A stretch of DNA of 64,000 nucleotides from Kineosporia rhizophila (lineage in GTDB: Bacteria; Actinomycetota; Actinomycetes; Actinomycetales; Kineosporiaceae), in NCBI RefSeq assembly GCF_021277265.1, contig NZ_JAJSOH010000027.1, positions 41,696 to 105,695 of the forward strand, read 5' to 3'. A model generated the notes under the pieces. It did no database searches. It saw only the letters and a program-made list of their open reading frames with translations, and had not been told where the DNA came from. Of this stretch, positions 9,438 to 18,641 are shown in pieces. A program made the position numbers and the translations under genes. Position 1 is the first letter of the stretch. Every line of letters begins with the position of its first letter.

Positions 9438-10439
9438 GTGCCAGGTTCTCCAGCGTCATCCTCGGGCAGCACCGGGGCCAACGGTGCCGCCGTCGAGGTG
9501 AGCGCCCTGGTGAAGCGTTACGGGACGAAGGTCGCCGTCGACGGCGCCTCGTTCACCGCCGCCGCCGGAGCGGTCACCGCCGTCCTCGGGCTCAACGGCG
9601 CCGGCAAGACCAGCACCATCGAGTGCTGCGAGGGGCTGCGCCGGCCCGACGGGGGCAGCGTGCGCGTGCTGGGCCGCGACCCGGTCACCGACGGTGCCTG
9701 GCTGCGCCCCCGGGTCGGCGTGATGCTGCAGGACGGCGGCATGCCCCAGGCCGCCCGGGCCGGCGACGTCCTCGAACTGGCCGCCGCGATGTACGCCCGG
9801 CCGCACCCGGTGAAGGACCTGGTCGAGACCCTCGACCTGGGTTCCCGGCTGCGTACCCCGGTGCGCCGCCTGTCCGGCGGCGAGCGTCAGCGCCTGGCCC
9901 TGGCGGTGGCCCTGGTCGGCCGCCCCGACGTGGCCTTCCTCGACGAGCCCACCGCCGGTCTCGACCCGCAGGCCCGGATCGCGGTCTGGGAGCTGATCGG
10001 CCGGTTACGCCGTTCGGGGGTGGCCGTGGTCCTGACCACGCACCTGCTCGACGAGGCGGAGCGGCTGGCCGACCACGTGGTGCTGATGGCCGAGGGCCGG
10101 GTGGTCGCCGCGGGCACGCCGGGCGAACTCACCGGCGGAACCGAACGCACCCTGAGTTTCGGGGCGCCGGCCGGTCTGGACCTGACCGAACTGGCCCCCC
10201 TGCTGTCCGCCGGGATCGCTGCCACCGAGGTGCGGCCCGGTCACTACGTGGTCGCGAACCGCACCCCTGAGGCCCATCTGCTCCCCGGCGACGTGGCCGC
10301 CACCACCGCGTGGTGCGCCCGGCTGGGGATCATGCCCGAGGGTCTGGTGCTCGGCCGGAGGAGTCTGGAAGACGTGTTCCTGGAGATCGCCGCCCGCCGC
10401 TCCGGCGCCGCACAGGTCGTAGGGGTGGTCGGGGCGTGA
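9438..10439 (+). CDS. ABC-2 type exporter ATPase
   Basis: 333-residue nucleotide-binding subunit of a DrrA/CcmA-like exporter. Walker A GLNGAGKT, signature LSGGERQRL, Walker B VAFLDEPTAGLD and the switch histidine (LTTHLLDEA) are all intact. The C-terminal extension of about 90 residues is typical of DrrA-like ATPases. A TATGGT hexamer ends 6 nt before the GTG at 9438, and the GGAGG is too close to the start to serve as a ribosome site, so a leaderless mRNA is likely. It is divergent from sufR and overlaps the permease start (GTGA). The exported substrate is unknown; in many Actinobacteria this pair sits beside sufR and ctaA. Confidence 0.92.
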   Translation: MPGSPASSSGSTGANGAAVEVSALVKRYGTKVAVDGASFTAAAGAVTAVLGLNGAGKTSTIECCEGLRRPDGGSVRVLGRDPVTDGAWLRPRVGVMLQDGGMPQAARAGDVLELAAAMYARPHPVKDLVETLDLGSRLRTPVRRLSGGERQRLALAVALVGRPDVAFLDEPTAGLDPQARIAVWELIGRLRRSGVAVVLTTHLLDEAERLADHVVLMAEGRVVAAGTPGELTGGTERTLSFGAPAGLDLTELAPLLSAGIAATEVRPGHYVVANRTPEAHLLPGDVAATTAWCARLGIMPEGLVLGRRSLEDVFLEIAARRSGAAQVVGVVGA

Positions 10440-11236
10440 GTGCTCTGGAGATGACGGTGCCCGGTTCCCAGACGGCGCTCAGCGGCGACGGTGACGAGCG
10501 CGCGGCCCCGCCGCTGCGCCGGGTGCTGGCCCAGGCCCGGTTCGACGCCCTGGCCATGCTCCGCAACGGTGAGCAGCTCCTGCTCACCGTGATCCTGCCG
10601 TTGTTCGTGCTGGCCGGCCTGGCCCGCAGCGGAGTGGTCGACCTGGGCGAGGGCCGCCGCATCGACCTGGCCACCCCGGGTGTGCTGGCGCTGGCCCTGA
10701 TCTCGACCTCGTTCACCGGCCAGGCGATCAGCACCGGCTTCGACCGCCGGGCCGGCCTGCTGCGTCTGCTGGGCACCACTCCCCTGGGCCGCTCCGGGCT
10801 GATCGCCGGCCGCCTCGGCGCGGTGGCCGCGGTCTCGGCGATCCAGGTGGTCCTGCTCGGTGCGGTCGGCCTGGCCCTGGGCTGGCACCCGGCCGCCTCC
10901 GGCCTGCTGCCCGCCCTGCTGGTCGGGGTGCTGGGCTCGGCCGCGTTCGTCAGCCTGGGCCTGCTGCTGGCCGGGACCCTGCGCGCCGAGGCCGTCCTGG
11001 CCGCGGCCAACCTGATCTGGGTGCTGCTGCTGGCCGGCGGCGGCGTGGTGCTGGCCGCCGACCAGCTCGGGCCGCTGGGCGACGTGGTGCGCTGGCTGCC
11101 CTCCGGTGCGCTCGGCGACGGCCTGCGCGTGGCCCTGACCGACGGAACCTGGCCCTGGGCCGACCTTCTGATCCTCTCCGCCTGGACCGCCGCGGGCACT
11201 GCGGCCACGATCCGCTGGTTCCGCTGGGACAGCTGA
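10436..11236 (+). CDS. ABC-2 type exporter permease
   Basis: About 266-residue integral membrane protein with six predicted helices after a 35-residue cytosolic N-terminus, belonging to the ABC-2 permease family. The GTG at 10436 overlaps the ATPase stop. The frame is open upstream, but that part lies inside the ATPase gene. Together with the preceding gene it forms a DrrAB-like efflux system. Substrate unknown. Confidence 0.9.
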   Translation: MSALEMTVPGSQTALSGDGDERAAPPLRRVLAQARFDALAMLRNGEQLLLTVILPLFVLAGLARSGVVDLGEGRRIDLATPGVLALALISTSFTGQAISTGFDRRAGLLRLLGTTPLGRSGLIAGRLGAVAAVSAIQVVLLGAVGLALGWHPAASGLLPALLVGVLGSAAFVSLGLLLAGTLRAEAVLAAANLIWVLLLAGGGVVLAADQLGPLGDVVRWLPSGALGDGLRVALTDGTWPWADLLILSAWTAAGTAATIRWFRWDS

Positions 11237-11237
11237 C

Positions 11238-11783
11238 GTGCCCGTCCTGAGCCTGATCGCCTGCGCCGCCGGGGGTCTGGCCGGACTCCGCCCCGGCCTG
11301 GTCGAACCCCTGGCCGAGGCGGGCTGGCAGGTCGCGATCACGCTGACCCCCACGGCCGGCACCTGGCTCTCGGAAGACGGCGAGGCCGAAGCACTGGCCG
11401 AGCTCACCGGTCTGCCGGTGCGCTGGACCTCCCGTCGCCCCGGCCAACCCCGCCCCCACCCCGAACCGGATGTCTGCGCGGTGGTTCCGGCAACCGCGAA
11501 CGCCGTGGCCAAGCTGGCCCTGGGCATCAGCGACAACCAGGCCATGACCGCGGCCAACGAGATGATCGGCCGCCCCGACGTGCCGGTGGTGCTGTTCCCT
11601 TGCATCAACCTCGCCCACACCCGCCACCCCGCCTGGCCCGGTCACATCGCCGCCCTACGCGCGGCCGACGTGCACCTGCTGACCGGCGAACACTGGTGGC
11701 CCCTTACTTCCCCCCGCCAGGAACCCGGCCTCCCCTGGGCCCGCATCCTCACCGAGATCCAGACCGCCCTACCCCGCCCCTGA
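11238..11783 (+). CDS. Flavoprotein-family protein (PPC decarboxylase-like fold)
   Basis: 181-residue protein of the flavoprotein (PF02441) family, which includes phosphopantothenoylcysteine decarboxylase and lantibiotic decarboxylases. Visible features are an N-terminal ACAAGGLAGL loop that would bind FMN phosphate, the VVPATANAVAKLALGISDN segment characteristic of the family, and a NEMIG/PCIN region resembling the substrate clamp. It begins 2 bp after the permease stop, so it belongs to the exporter operon. The enzymatic reaction is unknown. A weak hairpin follows. Confidence 0.75.
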   Translation: MPVLSLIACAAGGLAGLRPGLVEPLAEAGWQVAITLTPTAGTWLSEDGEAEALAELTGLPVRWTSRRPGQPRPHPEPDVCAVVPATANAVAKLALGISDNQAMTAANEMIGRPDVPVVLFPCINLAHTRHPAWPGHIAALRAADVHLLTGEHWWPLTSPRQEPGLPWARILTEIQTALPRP

Positions 11784-11790
11784 CCTACCC

Positions 11791-11808
11791 CTGCGTTCCG
11801 AAACGCAG
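11791..11808 (+). terminator. Weak hairpin after the exporter operon
   Basis: A 7-bp stem (11791-11797 with 11802-11808) with a 4-nt loop lies 8 bp after the flavoprotein stop. No U-tract follows. A possible weak terminator. Confidence 0.3.
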
Positions 11809-11935
11809 CGATAAGCAAGTCACGGGCCACCTCTCATCGAGACCCAGCGGCAAGGCCGGAACGATCTACGGCCTACACCTCAACAAAGTGTCGCTATAAG
11901 GCTCCTTATTCATACCTAGGCGCCTGAACAATCGA

Positions 11936-12110
11936 TCAAAAGCCTGTTATCACGTAGAGGCAGGCGTTCACGAGTGCCAGGTTCGTACCCACTCGTGGCG
12001 CCAGGTGCACCCCGCCGGTACGCACCGCCTCACGGGCCACCGGCGTTCGCCCCGGGTCGACGCAGACCAGTGCGGCAGCACGGTCGGGACGCTCCCGCCT
12101 CGACCCACAC
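11936..12110 (-). pseudogene. Relic of a molybdopterin oxidoreductase (nitrate reductase/formate dehydrogenase type)
   Basis: On the minus strand about 50 residues read AALVCVDPGRTPVAREA followed by GVHLAPRVGTNLALVNACLYV. This matches the conserved stretch of molybdopterin oxidoreductases in which a VVVDPRRT-type segment is followed by LHL-x-VRPGTDLALLNG. The match stops abruptly at a TGA at 11936, and nothing recognisable flanks it, while the full enzyme exceeds 650 residues. I read it as a decayed fragment left by deletion or rearrangement. Recognition is by eye. Confidence 0.5.
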
Positions 12111-12160
12111 CCAGACCAACCGCGAATTAGCTCCCGACCACCCCGGCGGGCACCCACCAG

Positions 12161-12195
12161 CCCCGAGCCCCGAGCCCCGAGCCCCGAGCCCCGAC
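12161..12195. repeat. Heptanucleotide tandem repeat (CCCCGAG)n
   Basis: Five consecutive 7-nt units, four CCCCGAG and a last CCCCGAC, in the intergenic spacer. A simple sequence repeat with no assigned role. Confidence 0.8.
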
Positions 12196-12375
12196 GCCAC
12201 CCCTAACAGCCCAAGGCTGGCGCACCAGAAGCACCACCCAACCCTCCGCGGCCTCGCAGATCACTCTAGACGCGACCTCCTATTCAGGATACGTTCCCTT
12301 CATAGATGGATCCAATCTGCGTCGATTGCTATCCAGGCTGTCCCCTGCCGACCTGCCCGTCTCGTAGGAGCTCTC

Positions 12376-14049
12376 ATGCCGCGACCCGCCAGCGCCGCAC
12401 CCCAGCCGTCCTCCGGATCCACCCCCGAAGACGTCTCGCGAAGGACCATGCTCCGTGGAGCCGGCCTTCTCGGGATGGGCCTGACCTTCGGCCTCAGCGG
12501 CCTGCTCTCGGCCTGCGGCGTGGCCGCGGGCGACGACACCGCCGAGGCCGGCGAGAACCGGACCGGGGGCACACTCACGCTCGCCGTCGACGGCACCAGC
12601 GCGGTGAACGACCCGGCGTTCTACACCACCCTCGGCGACTGGATGGCGGTCGACTGCATCTGCCGCGGCCTCACCTTCATCGACTTCGAGAGCAACGAGC
12701 CGCAGCCGGACCTGGCCGAGTCCTGGGAGGTCTCGGACGACCAGCTCACCTACACCTTCAAGCTCCGCAGCGGGGTGAAGTTCCACGACGGAACCGATTT
12801 CACCTCCGCCGACGTGCTCGCCAGCCTCGGCCGGCAGTTCGACGAGAACGACAAGACCCTCCCCGAGGGCTCCTCCCGCCCGCTGCGCAGCCTCGGCGAC
12901 AACGTCAAGTCGCTGACCGCCCCCGACGACCTCACCGTCCAGATCGTGCTCGGCGTGCCGGACCGGATGATGCTCTCCGACCTGTCCGACATCGGCGGCC
13001 GGATCATCTCCAAAGCCGCTCTGGACAAGGCCGGTTCGGACATCGGCAAGGCGCTGGTCGGCACCGGCCCGTTCAAGTTCGTCTCGGCCACCCCCGGCCA
13101 GTCGGTCGTGCTCGAGGCGTTCGACGGCTTCCGGCTCGGCCGCCCGCCGATCGACCGCCTCGTCCTGCAGCAGGTCACCGATCCCTCCACGATCGTGAAC
13201 TCGCTCATCTCGGGCGACATCTCGGCCACCCAGTTCACCCCGTACTCCTCGCTGCAGTCGCTGGAGAAGAACGACGCGGTCACCGTGCAGGACACCACCA
13301 TGGGCTTCGACGCGATCATGCTGATCGACGCCCGCCGGATCACCGAGCTGGAGGTCCGCCAGGCGATCAACCTGGCGGTCAACCGGGAGGCCATCGTCTC
13401 CCAGGCGTTCTTCGGAAAGGCCCAGCTGCCGGAGGGTTACACCATCCCGCCCTCGCAGGACGGCTACGACCCGAGCCTGGCCGACCTCAGCGCCTACGAC
13501 CCGGCGAAGGCCAAGCAGCTGATCGAGCAGGCCGGCGCCACCGGGCGCACCGTGCACCTGATGGCGGCCAGCGACAGCTGGCACCCCAAGGCCCAGCAGA
13601 TCGTCGAGCAGAACCTCACCGACATCGGGCTGAAGGTCGAGGTCACCTCGGTCGACCCGGCCACCTACTTCGGGCGGGTCACCGATCCCGAGGACGACGC
13701 CCACGACCTGATGATCTGGGAGCGCAACTCCTACGTCCCCGACCCGGACAACATGGTCGGCTCGATGGCCAGCCCGTCCGGCGTCTACGGCGACTACGCC
13801 ACCGGCATGGTCACCCTGAAGGGCGCCGAGAAGTTCGCCGACGAACTGTTCGCGGCCAAGAACCTCGAGGTCGGCGACGAGCGCACGGCCACCTACAGCG
13901 ACATCCAGCGCCGCTGGGCCGAGCAGTACATGACGCTGGTGATGCTCGCCTACTCCACCAACCCGGTGGTCAGCGGCGCGAACGTCCAGGGCATCAGCCC
14001 CAACGCGCTGGGCAACCACCGGTGCTTCATGGAGAAGGCGAGTGTCTGA
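12376..14049 (+). CDS. ABC importer substrate-binding lipoprotein (SBP_bac_5, Tat-exported)
   Basis: 557-residue extracytoplasmic solute-binding protein of the oligopeptide/dipeptide/nickel class. The N-terminus carries a twin-arginine signal (SRRTMLRGAG), a hydrophobic stretch and a lipobox (LLSACG), so it is a Tat-exported lipoprotein. The SBP_bac_5 domain shows the usual ESWEVSDDQLTYTFKLR and VKFHDGTDFTSADV segments. The ATG at 12376 has TAGGAG five bases upstream. It is first in a long operon, and its ligand would define the pathway. Ligand class cannot be read from sequence; peptides, modified amino acids or glycosides are all known in this family. Confidence 0.93.
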   Translation: MPRPASAAPQPSSGSTPEDVSRRTMLRGAGLLGMGLTFGLSGLLSACGVAAGDDTAEAGENRTGGTLTLAVDGTSAVNDPAFYTTLGDWMAVDCICRGLTFIDFESNEPQPDLAESWEVSDDQLTYTFKLRSGVKFHDGTDFTSADVLASLGRQFDENDKTLPEGSSRPLRSLGDNVKSLTAPDDLTVQIVLGVPDRMMLSDLSDIGGRIISKAALDKAGSDIGKALVGTGPFKFVSATPGQSVVLEAFDGFRLGRPPIDRLVLQQVTDPSTIVNSLISGDISATQFTPYSSLQSLEKNDAVTVQDTTMGFDAIMLIDARRITELEVRQAINLAVNREAIVSQAFFGKAQLPEGYTIPPSQDGYDPSLADLSAYDPAKAKQLIEQAGATGRTVHLMAASDSWHPKAQQIVEQNLTDIGLKVEVTSVDPATYFGRVTDPEDDAHDLMIWERNSYVPDPDNMVGSMASPSGVYGDYATGMVTLKGAEKFADELFAAKNLEVGDERTATYSDIQRRWAEQYMTLVMLAYSTNPVVSGANVQGISPNALGNHRCFMEKASV

Positions 14050-14878
14050 CCTGCTGAGGAACCGCCGGATCGCCACGAACTGGCTGTCGATGCTGTCGTG
14101 GCTGATCCTGGCGTTCTTCGTCCTCGTCGCGCTGTTCGGCCCGTTGCTGGTCAGCGCCGACCCGGTGCGCCAGAGCAGCGACCCGTTGCTGCCGATCGGC
14201 AGCGGCGGGCACCTGCTGGGCACCGACGACCTGGGCCGTGACGTGCTGGCCCGGCTGGTGCACGGCTCCCGGCCGCTGCTCACCGTGGCCGTGCTGGCCA
14301 CCGCCCTGGCCACGCTGATCGGCCTGCTGGTGGGGGTGGCCGCCGGGTACTTCGGCGGTCTGGTCGACCAGGCCGTGATGCGCACGGTCGACCTGGCCCT
14401 GGCCTTCCCGTCGATCCTGCTGATCATCCTGCTGGTGGCCGGCGCCGGGGCCGGCCCGACCACGCTGGTGATCGGCATCGGGGTCTCGCTGGCGCCGGGG
14501 CTGGCCCGGCTGGCCCGGGCGCTGAGCGCGCGGGAGGCGGCCCGCGACTACGTGCTGGCGTCGAAGCTGGGCGGCAGCCGGGGCCCACGGATCATGCTGC
14601 AGGAGATCCTGCCGAACATCGCCGGGCCGATGATGGCGCAGGTGGTCATGACCCTCTCGATCGCCGCCGGGTTCGCGGCCGGTCTTTCCTACCTCGGGCT
14701 GGGCATCCCGCCGAGCACCCCCGACTGGGGAAACATGGTGCAGGCCGGGCAGGAGTTCGTGCTCACCACCCCGTCGCTGACCGTGCTGCCCGCCACCGCC
14801 ACCCTGATCTTCGTGGTCGCCTGCAACTTCGCCGGTGACGACCTGCGCGACGCGCTCGACCCCCGGGGGCTCACGTGA
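14042..14878 (+). CDS. ABC importer permease, DppC-like
   Basis: 278-residue inner-membrane permease of the DppC/OppC type, with six predicted helices. The EAA coupling loop is visible (AREAARDYVLASKLGGS). The N-terminal OppC-like helix (WLSMLSWLILAFFVLVALFG) leads to a periplasmic loop containing LGTDDLGRDVLARLVHG, a DppC signature. The GTG start overlaps the lipoprotein gene by 8 bp. It is listed before the DppB-like gene, the reverse of the usual dppB-dppC order. Confidence 0.93.
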   Translation: MSDLLRNRRIATNWLSMLSWLILAFFVLVALFGPLLVSADPVRQSSDPLLPIGSGGHLLGTDDLGRDVLARLVHGSRPLLTVAVLATALATLIGLLVGVAAGYFGGLVDQAVMRTVDLALAFPSILLIILLVAGAGAGPTTLVIGIGVSLAPGLARLARALSAREAARDYVLASKLGGSRGPRIMLQEILPNIAGPMMAQVVMTLSIAAGFAAGLSYLGLGIPPSTPDWGNMVQAGQEFVLTTPSLTVLPATATLIFVVACNFAGDDLRDALDPRGLT

Positions 14879-15972
14879 CCATCGCTCCAGTCTCCCGGGT
14901 TTCGGCCAAGCAGCCCGGTAAACGCCTGCAGCGGGCCACCACCGGCTTGCCTCGGATGATCGCGCTGCGCCTGCTCACGGTACCTCTGGTGCTGTGGGCG
15001 CTGGCCACCCTGGTCTTCGTGGCCCTGCGGCTGCTGCCCGGATCGCCCGCCAAATCCCTGGCTGCGGGCGGCGCCTCGGACCAGACCGCGGCGCAGATCA
15101 CCGCCAACGCCGAGGAGATCACCCGCAACCTGGGTCTGGACAAGTCGCTGCCCGAGCAGTACCTGATCTATCTGAAAGACCTGCTGAGCGGCGACTTCGG
15201 CGAGTCCTACTTCGGTGGCAACGACGTGCTCGGCCTGATCGGCAACGCGCTGCCGGCCACGATCGAGCTGACCGTGGCGGCCATGCTGATCGCGGTCGCG
15301 ATCGGCGGCGTCACCGGGTTGTGGGCGGCGCTGCGCAAGGACACCTGGGTGGACACCGCCACCCGGGCCGCCGCCACCGTCACCTTCAGCCTGCCCTGGT
15401 TCGCCCTGGGCGTGCTCGGCATCGTGGTGTTCGGCGTGTGGCTGGGCTGGCTGCCGGTGATCGGCCGGGTGCCCAACCGCCTGGAGTACGACCCGTTCAC
15501 CAACTTCGTCCTGCTCGACGCGATCCTGCAGGACCGGCCCGAGCTGATCTGGCCGTGGATGCAGCACCTGATCCTGCCCGCCTCCACCCTGGCCCTGTCC
15601 ACCGCGGGTTTCATCACCCGGATCGTGCGGGCCAGCGTGCTGGAGGTGCTCGGCGACGACTTCGTGCGCACCGCGCAGATGAAGGGCCTGGACGAGCAGC
15701 AGGTGGTGCGCCGGCACGTGCTGCGCAACTCCGCACTGCCGATCATCACCGTGCTCGGCCTCCAGTTCGGCACTCTGCTGGGCGGTTCCACGGTCACCGA
15801 GACCGTCTTCTCCTACCCCGGCGTGGGCGTGCTGCTGGTCGACGCGGTGCTGCAGCGCGACTACCCGGTCGTGCAGGGCGCCGCCCTCGCGATCGCCCTC
15901 CTGTTCACTTTGGTCAATGCGGCCGTGGACGTCCTGTACCTGGTGCTGGACCCGCGGCTGGGAGAGAGCTGA
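14875..15972 (+). CDS. ABC importer permease, DppB-like
   Basis: 365-residue DppB/OppB-type permease with an extended N-terminus (about 30 residues before the first helix, LRLLTVPLVLWALATLVFVA). The EAA loop reads QVVRRHVLRNSALPIITVLG. The periplasmic segment after helix 1 carries the typical LGLDKSLPEQYLIYLKDLL. GTGA overlap with the previous gene. It forms the translocation pore with the DppC-like subunit. Confidence 0.93.
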   Translation: MTIAPVSRVSAKQPGKRLQRATTGLPRMIALRLLTVPLVLWALATLVFVALRLLPGSPAKSLAAGGASDQTAAQITANAEEITRNLGLDKSLPEQYLIYLKDLLSGDFGESYFGGNDVLGLIGNALPATIELTVAAMLIAVAIGGVTGLWAALRKDTWVDTATRAAATVTFSLPWFALGVLGIVVFGVWLGWLPVIGRVPNRLEYDPFTNFVLLDAILQDRPELIWPWMQHLILPASTLALSTAGFITRIVRASVLEVLGDDFVRTAQMKGLDEQQVVRRHVLRNSALPIITVLGLQFGTLLGGSTVTETVFSYPGVGVLLVDAVLQRDYPVVQGAALAIALLFTLVNAAVDVLYLVLDPRLGES

Positions 15973-15973
15973 G

Positions 15974-16657
15974 ATGGAAATCGTTCTCGTGCACGGCGCC
16001 GGCGGTACCCCCACCACCTGGACCCTGGTGCTTCCAATGGTGGACGAACGTGGGCACGCGGTCACGGCGGTCACCAATCCGTTGACCTCCCTTGAGGACG
16101 ACATCGCCACCACCACGGCGTGGATCGACGAAAACACCACCGAAGACGTCCTGCTGGTCGGCCACTCCTACGGCGGGGCGGTGATCACCGGAGCCGGCCA
16201 CCACCCGAGGGTCAAAGGTCTGGTCTACGTGGCGGCCTGGGCGCCGGACGAGGGCGAGTCGATCCAGGACATCCTGGTGAACTATCCCGAAGCACCGGTG
16301 AGCAAGCACATGGGCCGCGGGCCGAACGGCGAGTGGTTCTCCCAACGCACGCCGGAGTACTACGCGGAGATCGCCTGGGACCTGCCGGAAGAGCGCCGTA
16401 CGGTCTGGGACGGCGAGTCCCGCAAGAGCTCCAACCTGATCTTCGAGCAGAAGTCCGCCTCCCCCGCCTGGCGGGCGAAGCCGGCCTGGTACCTGGTCGC
16501 CGCCCAGGACAAGACCCTTCGGGTGGACACCCAGCGCGACATGGCGGCACGGATCGGCGGCCCCACCTACGACGTGGACGGCAGCCACTTCGTGCCGCAG
16601 GTCAGCCCGGGCCGGGTCGCCGACCTGATCGACGAGGCCGCGGAAGCGCTCTCGTGA
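15974..16657 (+). CDS. Alpha/beta-hydrolase (EstC/methylesterase-like)
   Basis: 227-residue alpha/beta-hydrolase. It opens directly with the oxyanion segment (IVLVHGAGG). The nucleophile elbow is GHSYGG and the C-terminal histidine is in DGSHFVPQ. Size and pattern match small esterases such as EstC, salicylate/methyl-jasmonate esterases and hydroxynitrile lyases. The ATG at 15974 is preceded by a GGAGAGAG tract. Embedded between permease and ATPase genes with overlaps, it probably acts on the imported compound, for instance removing an ester group. Substrate unknown. Confidence 0.88.
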   Translation: MEIVLVHGAGGTPTTWTLVLPMVDERGHAVTAVTNPLTSLEDDIATTTAWIDENTTEDVLLVGHSYGGAVITGAGHHPRVKGLVYVAAWAPDEGESIQDILVNYPEAPVSKHMGRGPNGEWFSQRTPEYYAEIAWDLPEERRTVWDGESRKSSNLIFEQKSASPAWRAKPAWYLVAAQDKTLRVDTQRDMAARIGGPTYDVDGSHFVPQVSPGRVADLIDEAAEALS

Positions 16658-17646
16658 GCACCGTTCTCAGCATCCGCGACCTCAGGGTCGAGTTCGACGT
16701 ACCGGCCGGCCGGCTGCCCGCGGTGAACGGGGTGAGCCTCGACCTGCAGGCCGGCGAACTGCTGGCGCTGGTCGGCGAGTCCGGCTCGGGCAAGTCCGCC
16801 CTGACCATGGGCCTGACCGGGCTCAACCGCGGCCCCCGCAGCCACATCTCGGGCACCGCCGACTACCAGGGCACCGACCTTGTCGCGGCGAACACCCGGC
16901 AGCTGCAGAAGATTCGCGGGGCCGGTATCGCCGTGGTGTTCCAGGACGCGCTGGCGGCCCTGAACCCGGTGCAGCGGGTGGGCCGGCAGGTGGCCGAGAT
17001 GATCCGGCAGCACCAGGACATCAGCAAGGCCGACGCCACCCGCAAGGCCGAGGACCTGCTCCGGGACGTGGGTATCGCCAACCCGGCCCAGAGCGCCCGG
17101 GCCTACCCGCACCAGCTCTCCGGGGGCATGCGCCAGCGCGTGATGATCGCCATCGCGCTGGCCAACGACCCGGGGGTGCTGATCGCCGACGAGCCCACCA
17201 CCGCCCTCGACGTGACCATCCAGGCCCAGGTGCTGGCCCTGCTGAAGCGGATGCAGTCCGAGCACGGCAGCGCGATCGTGCTGATCACCCACGACCTGGG
17301 CGTGGTGGCCGAGGTGGCCGACCGGATCGCGGTGATGTACGCGGGGCGGATCGTCGAGATCGGCACCCGCGACGAGGTGCTGGGCAACCCGCAGCACCCG
17401 TACACGATCGGTCTGCTCAACTCCATGCCGCGGATCGAGGGCCCCCGGCCGAAGCGGCTCAGGGCCATCCCCGGCAGCCCGCTCACCGGTGTGAACCGGC
17501 CCGAGGGCTGCGCTTTCGCCCCGCGTTGCCCGCAGGCCGAAGACGGCTGCACCCAGCGGCCGGAACTGGAGCAGCGGCACGGCGAACCGGGTCACCTGGA
17601 CGCCTGCCTGCGCAACGACGAGGCCCGGAAGGCCGGTGCGGCATGA
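16654..17646 (+). CDS. ABC importer ATPase, DppD-like
   Basis: 330-residue ATPase of the DppD/OppD family. Walker A GESGSGKS, signature LSGGMRQRV, Walker B VLIADEPTTALD and the switch histidine (LITHDLGVV) are present. The C-terminal oligopeptide-transporter extension has the cysteine cluster (GCAFAPRCPQAEDGC) that in relatives binds a [4Fe-4S] cluster. The GTG overlaps the esterase stop; the longer open frame upstream is inside the esterase gene. Confidence 0.94.
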   Translation: MSTVLSIRDLRVEFDVPAGRLPAVNGVSLDLQAGELLALVGESGSGKSALTMGLTGLNRGPRSHISGTADYQGTDLVAANTRQLQKIRGAGIAVVFQDALAALNPVQRVGRQVAEMIRQHQDISKADATRKAEDLLRDVGIANPAQSARAYPHQLSGGMRQRVMIAIALANDPGVLIADEPTTALDVTIQAQVLALLKRMQSEHGSAIVLITHDLGVVAEVADRIAVMYAGRIVEIGTRDEVLGNPQHPYTIGLLNSMPRIEGPRPKRLRAIPGSPLTGVNRPEGCAFAPRCPQAEDGCTQRPELEQRHGEPGHLDACLRNDEARKAGAA

Positions 17647-18641
17647 GCACCCCGCTGCTGAAGCTGACCGGCCTGCGGGTCGAGTACACCCGCCCGGGCG
17701 GCCGCCGGGTGCGGGCCGTGCGCGACGTCGACCTGGAGATCGCCGAGGGTGAGACCCTCGGCCTGGTCGGCGAGTCCGGCTGCGGAAAGTCCAGTCTCGG
17801 CCGGGCCGTGCTGCGGGCGATCGAGCCCCAGGCCGGGCGGATCGACTTCCTCGGGCTGGACATCACCCACCTGCGCGGGGCCGCGCTGCGCCGGGTCTGG
17901 GCCGACCTGCAGATGATCTTCCAGGACCCGTTCGGCTCGCTCAACCCGCGCCGGAAGATCGTCGACATCATCGCCGAGCCGGTGATGCGGGCTCGCGGCG
18001 CCACCCGCGCCGAGGCCGAGGACCGCGCCGGCGAACTGCTCGACCTGGTCGGCCTGGGCCGCGAGGCCGGGCACCGCCGCCCGCGGGAGTTCTCCGGCGG
18101 TCAGCGACAGCGCATCGCCATCGCCCGGGCCCTGGCCCCCTCGCCCCGGTTCGTGGTGGCCGACGAGCCGGTCTCCGCCCTCGACGTCTCGATCCAGGCC
18201 CAGGTGGTCAACCTGCTCGCCGACCTGACCGAGGAGAGCCGGCTGACCTGCCTGTTCATCTCGCACGACCTGGGCGTGGTGCGGCAGCTGGCCGACCGGG
18301 TGGCGGTGATGTACCTGGGGCAGATCATCGAGGTCGCCGAGCGCGACGCGTTCTTCGCCGGCCCGGCGCACCCCTACAGCAGTGCCCTGCTGGCCTCGGT
18401 GCCCCGGGTCACGGCCAAGGCCGAATCCCGGCCGGCCCAGTTGCCGGGCGACCCGCCGGACCCGGCCGACCCGCCCAGCGGGTGCCTGTTCTCCACCCGC
18501 TGCCCCAAGGTCACCGACCTGTGCCGCACCGAGCAACCGGTGCTGCGGGAACTCGAGCCGGGACGAAGCGTCCGTTGTCATTTTCCGCTAGCCACAGCAG
18601 GTCTGGAAACCAGCAAGGAGCACGCCCACAGTGATCATTGA
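17643..18641 (+). CDS. ABC importer ATPase, DppF-like
   Basis: 332-residue DppF/OppF-type ATPase pairing with the DppD-like subunit. Walker A GESGCGKSS, signature FSGGQRQRI, Walker B FVVADEPVSALD. A C-terminal cysteine cluster (GCLFSTRCPKVTDLC) is again present. The ATG at 17643 overlaps the upstream stop by 4 bp. The tail overlaps the next gene by 11 bp. Confidence 0.94.
   Translation: MSTPLLKLTGLRVEYTRPGGRRVRAVRDVDLEIAEGETLGLVGESGCGKSSLGRAVLRAIEPQAGRIDFLGLDITHLRGAALRRVWADLQMIFQDPFGSLNPRRKIVDIIAEPVMRARGATRAEAEDRAGELLDLVGLGREAGHRRPREFSGGQRQRIAIARALAPSPRFVVADEPVSALDVSIQAQVVNLLADLTEESRLTCLFISHDLGVVRQLADRVAVMYLGQIIEVAERDAFFAGPAHPYSSALLASVPRVTAKAESRPAQLPGDPPDPADPPSGCLFSTRCPKVTDLCRTEQPVLRELEPGRSVRCHFPLATAGLETSKEHAHSDH

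Larger units (their letters stand above)
11784..12375. other. Gene-poor, relatively AT-rich spacer
   Basis: This 592-bp spacer lies between the exporter operon and the peptide importer operon. Its GC content around 11860-11960 and 12220-12330 is visibly lower than in the flanking genes. It holds a weak terminator, a short inverted repeat (11896-11909, ATAAGG/CCTTAT), another at about 11969-11998 (CACGAGTG/CACTCGTG), a probable pseudogene on the minus strand and a heptanucleotide repeat. The importer promoter must lie in the last 150 bp, but I could not choose a convincing -35/-10 pair. Confidence 0.5.
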
